Positions 53,448 to 59,773 of a stretch of DNA of 59,773 nt are shown piece by piece. The position numbers and the translations under genes are program-made. Each line of letters starts with the position of its first letter. Position 1 is the first letter of the stretch. Origin of the DNA: UBA668 sp043740085 (GTDB lineage Bacteria; Actinomycetota; Acidimicrobiia; Acidimicrobiales; Ilumatobacteraceae); contig JAYUCY010000026.1 in NCBI GenBank assembly GCA_043740085.1, positions 1 to 59,773 on the forward strand, given 5' to 3'. The notes below the pieces were generated by a model. It did no database searches. It had not been told where the DNA came from and saw nothing but the letters and a program-made list of their open reading frames with translations.

Positions 53448-56400
53448 ATGGGCCGAGTGGTCGTGATCGATACCTATGAGCTGGCTGACCGATACCGAAT
53501 TGACGAAGGCCGCGCCTTCATCAGCGGCTCGCAGGCCCTCGCGCGTCTGCCGTACGAACAGCTGCGCGCCGACCGGCGCGCGGGGCTGAACACGGCCGCG
53601 TACATCAGCGGCTATCCGGGCAGTCCGCTGGCTGGCTACGACCGCGACGTTACCGCTGCCGCGAAGTTTGCCACCGCCGACGGGCTGAAGATGGTGTTCC
53701 AGCCGGGCATGAACGAAGAACTTGCGGCCACCGCCGTGATGGGTTCGCAGCTGGCGGTCACGCTGGATTCGTGTCGCTACGACGGCATCATCGGCATTTG
53801 GTACGGCAAGGCACCGGGCCTCGACCGTGCCAGTGATGCGCTGCGCCACGCGGTCTTCGCCGGCACGTCCAACAAGGGCGGCGCAGTGGCACTCGTCGGC
53901 GACGACCCTGCAGCGAAGAGCAGCACGCTGCCATCGTCCAGCGGCGCCACACTCGTCGATCTCAACATGCCCATCATCTACCCCGGCGATGTGCAGGAGG
54001 CCATCGATCTTGGACGTCACGCCATCGCGCTCTCTCGAGCATGCGGTGTATGGGCCAGCATCAAGGTGGTCGAGGCCGTCGCCGATGGCACCGGCTCGGT
54101 GGAGCTGCACCACGAGCGCATCGCACCGGTGGTGCCCACGATGGAAGTCGACGGGAAGCTGTGGGTGCCGCACCCCAGTGGCCAGATCATCACCCCGTTC
54201 ACGCGGGAGCTTGAGCGCGAGTTCCATGAGGTGCGGCTAGAACTGGCGCGCCAGTACGGCGTGCTGAACCACCTCAACACCATCCCGGTGCGCGGCCCTA
54301 GCGACTGGCTGGGAATCGCTGCCAGCGGTCACACGTATCACGAGACGCTCGAGGCGCTGCGCATTCTCGGGTTCCGCACCCCCGACGAGCTGCGCGCCGC
54401 CGGCATCCGTCTGTTCAAGCTGGCGATGCCGGTGCCGCTGGATGCGGCACAGGTCCGTCAGTTCGCCGACGGTCTGGTGGAAGTGATCGTCGTCGAGGAG
54501 AAGACGCAGAACCTGGAGTGGTTGGTCAAGGACGCGCTCTACGGTCGCGCAAACGCGCCGCTCGTCTATGGCAAGCACGCCCCGAACGACGCGTCGCTGT
54601 TCCCGATGACCGGCACGTTGGAGGCCGACTCAATCGCCGCCCACCTGCGCGGCAGAATGGCTCCGCGACTTGGCGACCGGATGGTTCCCGAGCCCGCTGC
54701 TGCACGGCAACTGATTCCGCTCTCGGTCAGCCGCACGCCGTTCTTCTGCTCCGGCTGCCCGCACAACTCGTCCACCAAGGTGCCCGTGGGTTCGTTGGTC
54801 GGCGCCGGCATCGGCTGCCACAGCATGGTGATGATGATGGAGCCCGGCCGCGCTGGAAACATCGTTGGTCTCACGTCGATGGGTAATGAGGGTGCTCAAT
54901 GGTTCGGGATGGCACCGTTCGTCGACGACGAACACCTCATCCAAAACCTGGGCGACGGCACACTGTTCCACAGCGGCATGACAGCCATTCGGGCGGCCAT
55001 CGCCAACGGCGCCAACATCACCTACAAGATCCTCTACAACGGCGCGGTCGCGATGACCGGTGGGCAGGACCCTTTCGGCCAGCTGGATGTGCCCACACTG
55101 TGCAAGGTGCTGCAGGCCGAGGGTGCCCGTCAGATCATCGTCACGACCGACGAGTTGGATCGCTATCGCGGCATCGAGATGCCGACGGGTATCAAGGTGT
55201 GGGGCCGCAACCGCCTGATCGAAGCGCAGGAAGTGCTGGCCGCCGTACCCGGCTGCACCATCTTGATCCACGACCAGCGGTGCGCTGCTGAGAAGCGCCG
55301 CGACCGCAAACGCGACCGAATCGACACACCGGCGTTTCGGGTGGTCATCAACGAACGCGTGTGTGAGGGGTGCGGAGATTGTGGCGACAAGAGCAACTGC
55401 CTGTCGGTGCAACCCGCCGATACGGCATTCGGCCGCAAGACGCGTATCGATCAGGGCTCGTGCAACTTCGATTTCTCGTGCATGAAGGGCGATTGCCCCG
55501 CATTCATGACAGTGACGGTGGCGCCCGAGAAGGTAGGCGCCACAACAAAGATGTCGGCCATACGCACGCCGCTCACCGACCTGCCGCCTCCGCGACCGGG
55601 TGCTGTTGGCGATTTTACAATTCGCATGTCGGGTATTGGTGGCACGGGCGTGGTCACGGTCAGCCAGATCGTCGGTACCGCTGCCATGTTGGGTGGCTAT
55701 CAGGTGCGCGGTCTCGACCAGACCGGCCTCTCGCAAAAGGCCGGTCCCGTGGTCAGCGATCTACGCCTCTCGGTTGACGTGCCACAGCCGTCGAACAAGG
55801 CGACGGCGGGCTCGGTGGATGTGCTGCTGGCCTTCGACCAACTCGTCGGTGGTAACGATGCCACGCTGCACACGTTGTCCTCCGAGCGAACGGTGGTCGT
55901 CGCCAACTCGGCACAGGTGGCAACCGGCGCAATGGTCATCCATCCAGATCGTCCGTTCCCGCTCGGCGAAGTGAGTGACCGTTTGGACGGCAACTCACGC
56001 GACCACATTCGTGTCGACGCCCAGCAACTTGTTGGGCGACTGCTGGGCGATGACAGCACCGCCAACGTGTTCATACTCGGCGTTGGTGTGCAGGCCGGTC
56101 ATGTGCCGGTGGCACCCGACCTCATCGAGCGGGCGATCACGCTCAACGGCGTGGCAGTGGCGAAGAACCTCGCCGCGTTCGCGTGGGGCCGGGCCTGGGT
56201 CGCCGACCCCGAAGCCACTTCTGCCGCCGCCGGCATTGTGACCGCGGCCGCTGAGCAGCCGTTGCTCGATCGGCTGACCACCGACCTGGTCGGGTATCAG
56301 TCAGCGGCGTACGCGGCCAGGTTCACCGACGTTGTCGAGCGGGTTGCGGCGCTTGGCCACGACGAGCTCACCGACGCTGTCACCCGCAATCTCTACAAGC

Positions 56401-56873
56401 TGATGGCGTACAAGGACGAGTACGAAGTTGCCCGTCTGCTGCTGTTGCCAGAGTCGCGTGCGCAAGCGGAATCAATTGGCGGGAAACGCACGAAGGTGAC
56501 GTGGCTCCTGCACCCGCCGGCACTGCGCTCGCTGGGTTGGCGCAACAAGATCCATCTGGGCGGCTGGTCGACACCGGTCTTCTGGGTGCTGCGCTCAATG
56601 CGCCGCATCCGGGGCACTCCGCTCGATGTCTTCGGCTGGGCGCAAGTCCGCCACGTCGAGCGGGACATGATCCCCGAGTACATCGCCGCCATCGACGTGC
56701 TGCTGCCGCTGGTGAATGCTGACGCGCTGGCGGAGGTCGTTGCTATCGCATCGCTTCCCGACAGGGTGCGGGGTTACGAGCACCTCAAGCTGGAACGAGC
56801 GACTGCCTATCGCCAGGAACTTTCACGTCGGCTGACGGCGCTCACGCGCGAGCGCCTCGCGACGACCAAGTAG
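53448..56873 (+). CDS. Fused indolepyruvate:ferredoxin oxidoreductase
   Basis: 1141-aa single-chain 2-oxoacid:ferredoxin oxidoreductase, which oxidatively decarboxylates aryl (indole/phenyl) or branched 2-oxoacids to acyl-CoA. Order: pyrimidine-binding TPP domain (about 1-400; AYISGYPGSPLAGYD, GMNEELAATAVMG), TPP/Mg domain (about 425-640; CPHNSSTKVP, NLGDGTLFHSG), Cys-rich region (VCEGCGDCGDKSNCLSV, CNFDFSCMKGDCP) for Fe-S binding, gamma domain (about 725-900; GIGGTGVVTVSQI, DQTGLSQKAGPVVSDLRLS in part) and a C-terminal extension. Separate IorA/IorB are the archaeal form; this fused type is common in aerobic bacteria. Start ATG behind GAAGGTGA. Confidence 0.92.
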   Translation: MGRVVVIDTYELADRYRIDEGRAFISGSQALARLPYEQLRADRRAGLNTAAYISGYPGSPLAGYDRDVTAAAKFATADGLKMVFQPGMNEELAATAVMGSQLAVTLDSCRYDGIIGIWYGKAPGLDRASDALRHAVFAGTSNKGGAVALVGDDPAAKSSTLPSSSGATLVDLNMPIIYPGDVQEAIDLGRHAIALSRACGVWASIKVVEAVADGTGSVELHHERIAPVVPTMEVDGKLWVPHPSGQIITPFTRELEREFHEVRLELARQYGVLNHLNTIPVRGPSDWLGIAASGHTYHETLEALRILGFRTPDELRAAGIRLFKLAMPVPLDAAQVRQFADGLVEVIVVEEKTQNLEWLVKDALYGRANAPLVYGKHAPNDASLFPMTGTLEADSIAAHLRGRMAPRLGDRMVPEPAAARQLIPLSVSRTPFFCSGCPHNSSTKVPVGSLVGAGIGCHSMVMMMEPGRAGNIVGLTSMGNEGAQWFGMAPFVDDEHLIQNLGDGTLFHSGMTAIRAAIANGANITYKILYNGAVAMTGGQDPFGQLDVPTLCKVLQAEGARQIIVTTDELDRYRGIEMPTGIKVWGRNRLIEAQEVLAAVPGCTILIHDQRCAAEKRRDRKRDRIDTPAFRVVINERVCEGCGDCGDKSNCLSVQPADTAFGRKTRIDQGSCNFDFSCMKGDCPAFMTVTVAPEKVGATTKMSAIRTPLTDLPPPRPGAVGDFTIRMSGIGGTGVVTVSQIVGTAAMLGGYQVRGLDQTGLSQKAGPVVSDLRLSVDVPQPSNKATAGSVDVLLAFDQLVGGNDATLHTLSSERTVVVANSAQVATGAMVIHPDRPFPLGEVSDRLDGNSRDHIRVDAQQLVGRLLGDDSTANVFILGVGVQAGHVPVAPDLIERAITLNGVAVAKNLAAFAWGRAWVADPEATSAAAGIVTAAAEQPLLDRLTTDLVGYQSAAYAARFTDVVERVAALGHDELTDAVTRNLYKLMAYKDEYEVARLLLLPESRAQAESIGGKRTKVTWLLHPPALRSLGWRNKIHLGGWSTPVFWVLRSMRRIRGTPLDVFGWAQVRHVERDMIPEYIAAIDVLLPLVNADALAEVVAIASLPDRVRGYEHLKLERATAYRQELSRRLTALTRERLATTK

Positions 56874-57366
56874 AAACCGTCGGTCGCTGTCGTTGGGCGC
56901 GCAGCCAATCGCGCGGTCGAAGGCCTGTACGGCGTCGTCCGTCTGCCTGACCCGGGTTGACGTCATCCAGGGGCGGATGTCATCACTACGACGATCACGA
57001 TTTCACGATTTCGACACCCGCTGAAGAGTTTCTCAACCGTCGATCGCGAACGCCGCCGTCGGGCTACCCTCCAGCGCCCACGAGTTGAGATACCACTCGG
57101 TGTAGGGGCTCCACTTGAAGACCTCAGCCCAGTTGCCGGCGGCGAAGAGGTGGCCCATGTCGCGGTCCACCGGCGCGTAGCAGGGCACCGCGTACGGGCC
57201 CCAGTGAATGAAGATGCCGAGCTTGACGTCGTCGCATCACCGCGGCAGCGGCCGGTCGGCAAGCAGTGTTTCGCGGGCCGTCGTATCGAAGACGGAGCTC
57301 ATCGTCGCAGCCTACGAAGGCGGCGGCGACCTCTTCCGACTGGGCTGGCGGTGCCACACTGGGCGG
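56874..57366. other. Gene-poor gap holding a fucosidase remnant
   Basis: Between two plus-strand genes. The first 150 bases show nothing. From 57033 the minus strand carries the GH29 remnant. The last 60 bases hold the promoter of the methyltransferase gene (CACACT at 57355-57360). Confidence 0.5.
57033..57302 (-). pseudogene. N-terminal remnant of an alpha-L-fucosidase (GH29)
   Basis: The minus strand reads MSSVFDTTARETLLADRPLP, R, then a TGA stop where Trp is expected, then DDVKLGIFIHWGPYAVPCYA, PVDRDMGHLFAAGNWAEVFK and TEWYLNSWALEGSPTAAF before ending at TGA. KLGIFIHWGPYAVP and EWYLNS are hallmarks of the N-terminus of GH29 fucosidases. About 85 codons remain of a usual 400 or more, and the active-site nucleophile region is gone. 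Real decay: nonsense codon plus truncation. Confidence 0.75.
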
Positions 57367-58098
57367 GTGGATGAGGATGAGTACAAACGGATGGCAGCGG
57401 TAGGCGAAACCCACTGGTGGTATCGCAGTACGAGAACGCTGTTGCGCCAGCTGATCGAGCCCCACCTCACCGTCAATCCGGATGCACTGCATCTCGATGC
57501 GGCTGGTGGCACCGGGGCGACCGGTGGCTGGCTGACCGGGCACGCGCCCACGGTCGTTGTCGACTTCGATCAGTTCGCGCTGCAGGCCGCGACTCACGAC
57601 TTCCCGGGCTACCTCGCAGTGCGCGGCGACCTCAACCACCTGTCGTTCGCGGACGAGAGCTTCGCATCGGTGCTGTGCGTCACCGCGCTGTGCCACCGGA
57701 TGAATCCCGACCCCGCGGCAATTGTCCGCGAGTTCGCCCGCATCGCCGAACCTGGTGCCATCGTCGCCCTGATGGAACCGGGCGGCAGGCATCTGTGGCG
57801 CAGCCACGACGACGTCACCCACACCGGCCGCCGCTTCAGTGTCGGCGACCTGAAGGAGATGGCGCAGAGTGCAGGCCTCGAGGTGATCAAAGCGACTGGC
57901 GCCTACAGCTTCCTGGTGCCACCCGCATGGCTGATGGGCATCATCGAACGCGGTAAGGCCAAGAGCGACGTCGGCCGTAACCAGTCAGGTCTCGGCGGCA
58001 CACTGGGCGCACTCGCCTCACTAGAACGAAAGTTCCTGCGAAAGTTCAGCTTGCCTTTCGGCCTCTCCGCCATCGTCATCGCACGCCGCCCGCTCTAG
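57367..58098 (+). CDS. SAM-dependent methyltransferase (class I)
   Basis: 243-aa methyltransferase of the Methyltransf_11 type. It opens with MAAVGETHWWYRSTRTLL, a pattern seen in glycan or lipid-linked methyltransferases encoded near glycosyltransferases. Motif I is ALHLDAAGGTGATGGWL with Ala-Ala-Gly in place of the usual D-x-G-C-G; then VVDFDQFAL, RGDLNHLSFADESF and VLCVTALCHRMN. A hydrophobic patch near residue 180 (YSFLVPPAWLMGIIE) could touch the membrane. The GTG at 57367 lies six bases after CACACT; the frame is open to 57208. Different from the methyltransferase at 33.6 kb. Confidence 0.83.
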   Translation: MDEDEYKRMAAVGETHWWYRSTRTLLRQLIEPHLTVNPDALHLDAAGGTGATGGWLTGHAPTVVVDFDQFALQAATHDFPGYLAVRGDLNHLSFADESFASVLCVTALCHRMNPDPAAIVREFARIAEPGAIVALMEPGGRHLWRSHDDVTHTGRRFSVGDLKEMAQSAGLEVIKATGAYSFLVPPAWLMGIIERGKAKSDVGRNQSGLGGTLGALASLERKFLRKFSLPFGLSAIVIARRPL

Positions 58099-58215
58099 CC
58101 AGCCACCCCAGCGCAGCCAGGTCTCCTGCACGACATCCTCAGCGTTGGCCATCGAGCCAGGCATCCGGTGGGCAAAGCCCTGCAGGCGTGCCCGGTCTCC
58201 GTCGAGCGGATCCAC
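58099..58215 (-). pseudogene. Remnant of an ECF sigma factor
   Basis: Minus-strand reading DGDRARLQGFAHRMPGSMAN then AEDVVQETWLRWGGW matches region 2 of SigJ/ECF41-type sigma factors (normally ARLxxLAYRMLGSxADAEDVVQETWLRW). It then becomes unrelated sequence and stops. No region 4 is found. The 3' border meets the end of the convergent methyltransferase gene. Confidence 0.55.
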
Positions 58216-58216
58216 C

Positions 58217-58345
58217 GTCAGCCCGGCGCGAGGGAGCGGGCAGATCCATCAGCTCTGCCTTCTGCCCGGCCGGTTCGGTTCGCTAGCCCGGCGCGAGGTA
58301 GCGGGCAACGTGCACCATCGATTGCCCGCTCGCTGCCAGCCGGGC
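58217..58345. repeat. Two related GC-rich hairpin repeats
   Basis: The 60-bp unit at 58286-58345 has nested arms GCCCGGC/GCCGGGC and AGCGGGCAA/TTGCCCGCT. A second copy of its left half, AGCCCGGCGCGAGGGAGCGG, begins about 58217, with a degenerate right arm (CTGCCCGGC) ending about 58270. Confidence 0.7.
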
Positions 58346-58467
58346 GAGCGGGCCGGCGCACAATGGTTGGACACATCGAGCGGCCGGTCGATGCCCAGCA
58401 GCAGACCAGGCTGTGAAACGTGATGGCGGTCAGTCGGCGTCGACGACGATCAGGGCGCCCCGCACGT

Positions 58468-58977
58468 TTACTTGCCGACATCCCCCCAGGAGATTTTGGC
58501 GCCCTGGTGACCAGCTTTCGAGATGGTGTACGTCGCGGCGGATGCGCTCAGTACGAGCACCACCGCAATGCCGATGGCGCCACCTTTGGAAGCAATGAAG
58601 CGCCACATGCCAGCCGGCTCCTTACCATTGGTCGCTCGGCGACGGGCAACGTAACGCAGGAGAACTACTGTGGTAACGACGAGGAAGAAGATGATGGCCA
58701 TGAGACGGGCCGTCTCTCCGAGCTCAAAGTGGTCCTCCCGGGCCACCGTCTCAGCTTCGTTCTGCAGTCCTTCCAACCCCTGGCCGCTGGCGGCCGCCAG
58801 AATCGCACCGAGCGCTCCGACACCGGAGAGCGCAACGAGGCCCCAACCAAAGCGGTCGAGCCAGGCGGGCTTCAATGCAAAAACGACGGCAACGATCGCT
58901 GCCACCGGCACCAGCACTACGGGGATGTGGACGAGAAGTGGGTGTGCGGGCAGACCGAACAGTTTGTCGAATTCCAT
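58468..58977 (-). CDS. DUF2231-type membrane protein
   Basis: 169-aa protein with four membrane helices (about 14-34, 42-62, 90-110, 128-150). The start FGLPAHPLLVHIPVVLVPVA is the DUF2231 signature, with His residues in the first helix that might bind heme or metal. A soluble helix with EAETVAREDHFELGETAR joins helices 2 and 3. Function not established. ATG at 58977 with TACTGT seven bases upstream; the frame is open to 59022. Confidence 0.82.
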   Translation of the reverse strand: MEFDKLFGLPAHPLLVHIPVVLVPVAAIVAVVFALKPAWLDRFGWGLVALSGVGALGAILAAASGQGLEGLQNEAETVAREDHFELGETARLMAIIFFLVVTTVVLLRYVARRRATNGKEPAGMWRFIASKGGAIGIAVVLVLSASAATYTISKAGHQGAKISWGDVGK

Positions 58978-58984
58978 GCCGAGG

Positions 58985-58990
58985 ACAGTA
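58985..58990 (-). promoter_or_regulatory. -10 hexamer TACTGT of the DUF2231 gene
   Basis: Seven bases before the ATG at 58977. Confidence 0.5.
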
Positions 58991-59145
58991 CGCAACGTCC
59001 TGTTAGAAACCGTTGAGCACAAGGTAAGAGTTTGTTCAATGTGTTGGCCTGAAAGCCCAGCTCAGGCTTCGAAACTTTGATGAGTTCGCACGCCTCAGCG
59101 GCGAGATCGCCGACCAGCAGAGCCAGGCCTCGACGCGTGCGGCAG

Positions 59146-59544
59146 TCAGCGTTCGAGCGCTGAGTTCGCCGGGTTGGTCGGGTCGTAGTAGACAACGACG
59201 GGCGCACCGGATGGGTAGCGCGCAACGGTGTTGGAAGCACTGCTATCGGCGTCGACCGGGCGGGCACGACCGGATTCGTTGGAGGCGCGCACACGATGCC
59301 CTTGGAACACCTGTCCGTCGACCTGATAGGCGTAGAGCACCAACGGTGCTTCCTGGCGGGTGTTGCCGCGCTGCGCCACCTGCACCGTCGCACTCAAGAC
59401 GGTGCCCATTGTCTGGGGCCAGGACACGGCCAGCGAACGCAGCGAGGAACTCTTGCGAAAGCGCGCGGTGAAGAAAGCGCCCACGCTCGCAAGCACTGCC
59501 ACAGGCAGCACTGTTGCGAGGATGCTCGTGTCGAATCCACCCAT
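59146..59544 (-). CDS. DUF3592-like membrane protein
   Basis: 132 aa. One N-terminal helix (about 7-27, ILATVLPVAVLASVGAFFTA), a basic turn, then a beta-rich extracytoplasmic or cytosolic domain: WPQTMGTVLSATVQV, APLVLYAYQVDGQVFQGHRV and the ending YPSGAPVVVYYDPTNPANSALE, the typical DUF3592 pattern (GxxVxVYYDPxNP). Function unknown. ATG at 59544 preferred; a TTG at 59556 adds four residues. Confidence 0.8.
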   Translation of the reverse strand: MGGFDTSILATVLPVAVLASVGAFFTARFRKSSSLRSLAVSWPQTMGTVLSATVQVAQRGNTRQEAPLVLYAYQVDGQVFQGHRVRASNESGRARPVDADSSASNTVARYPSGAPVVVYYDPTNPANSALER

Positions 59545-59663
59545 GAACCCGTCCAACCCTTTTCGATAACCCCCGCCGAAACGTTAGTGCGTGTGTGAGG
59601 GTCACTTTTCCGAGTCGTCCGCCATGATGGCCAGGCGCGTGCTCTGTCCATGCCGGACCATGG

Positions 59664-59773
59664 CACGTTCCGCCACCCATGGGCGGGTAAAGGTGCCGAA
59701 TCGGTAGGGCCCGCTCAATTGGTGATCGCGACAGTTCCTGTGTTTGGAGGTGTCGCGTGGGTGATCAGTGGGG
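59664..59773. repeat. Right copy of terminal inverted repeat with palindrome
   Basis: 59676-59773 is the exact reverse complement of 2-99. It starts in the palindrome ACCCATGGGCGGGT; with GGCAC (59662-59666) and GTGCC (59693-59697) on either side a 36-base hairpin can form. Nothing else between 59557 and here. Confidence 0.9.
59757..59773 (+). CDS. Start of the same outward-facing gene (partial)
   Basis: GGAGG at 59746-59750, six bases, then GTG-GGT-GAT-CAG-TGG at the window edge, identical to the left end. Probably the first codons of the repeated element's own gene; not identifiable. Confidence 0.3.

Larger units (their letters stand above)
58099..58467. other. Gene-free gap with sigma remnant and hairpin repeats
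   Basis: Apart from the sigma-factor remnant and the two related hairpin repeats at 58217-58345, I see nothing in this stretch. Confidence 0.5.

Noticed and set aside
32898..57302. TGA read as tryptophan, suggested by TGA at expected Trp positions in two remnants (about 33000 and 57240)
   Set aside because: Many intact genes here end in TGA with unrelated sequence beyond, both TGA cases lie in genes that are also frameshifted or truncated, and intact genes use TGG freely.

Overview
This window is a GC-rich stretch of core chromosome from an actinobacterium. Two WhiB-type iron-sulfur regulators, DUF3097, DUF2510 and DUF4349 proteins, a MoxR/VWA pair matching the mycobacterial Rv0958/Rv0959 pair in size and type, and a SenX3-RegX3-like phosphate system all point to Actinobacteriota. 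The marked leaderless promoter style and the gene mix make class Acidimicrobiia (Ilumatobacter-like) my best guess, but this is inference. I see no rRNA, tRNA, prophage or CRISPR. Both ends stop inside the same 98-bp sequence in inverted orientation, each reading outward into the start of the same gene, so the piece was probably assembled between two copies of a repeated (IS-like) element.

Layout. 0.1-6.2 kb: lipoprotein, tryptophan 2,3-dioxygenase, a twice-frameshifted sarcosine-oxidase-like gene, a CocE/NonD hydrolase, a peptidase remnant and an MFS transporter. 6.2-15.0 kb: a phosphate block on the minus strand, read as ppk1, pstS, pstC, pstA, pstB, phoU, senX3-like kinase, regX3-like regulator, with two PHO-box-like direct repeats (before ppk1 and pstS). 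15.0-24.3 kb: whiB, tatA, whiB, then a VWA protein and its MoxR AAA+ partner separated by a class III cyclase and a GH1-like protein, then a GH2 beta-mannosidase-like enzyme. 24.3-31 kb: sdhCAB, divergent from a membrane H+-pyrophosphatase and a DedA protein. 31-38.4 kb: DUF4349 and DUF3097 genes, a decayed gene, a methyltransferase, an SCP2-like protein plus MutM/Nei-like glycosylase, a membrane-anchored three-cupredoxin nitrite-reductase-like protein and a nucleoside phosphorylase. 38.8-49.9 kb: malate dehydrogenase, two tandem acyltransferase-SGNH proteins, aldehyde dehydrogenase, MTHF reductase, a DUF2510 membrane protein, PurH and a proline-tailed membrane protein. 50-59.7 kb: a hipBA toxin-antitoxin pair, SGNH lipoprotein, YbaK deacylase, a very large fused indolepyruvate:ferredoxin oxidoreductase, a methyltransferase and two small membrane proteins, with fucosidase and ECF-sigma remnants in between.

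Themes. Phosphate handling is coherent: uptake (Pst), storage (Ppk1), sensing (kinase, regulator, PhoU) and pyrophosphate-driven proton pumping (HppA). At about twenty genes a TAnnnT hexamer sits 6-9 nt before the start codon with no Shine-Dalgarno sequence, so leaderless transcription looks like the default; I used this to choose several starts. The intergenic regions hold several inverted-repeat families (a 58-bp element in three copies, a CCCATGGG palindrome in three copies, and others) and at least five decayed genes, so small repeats and gene erosion are the most unusual part of an otherwise housekeeping region.
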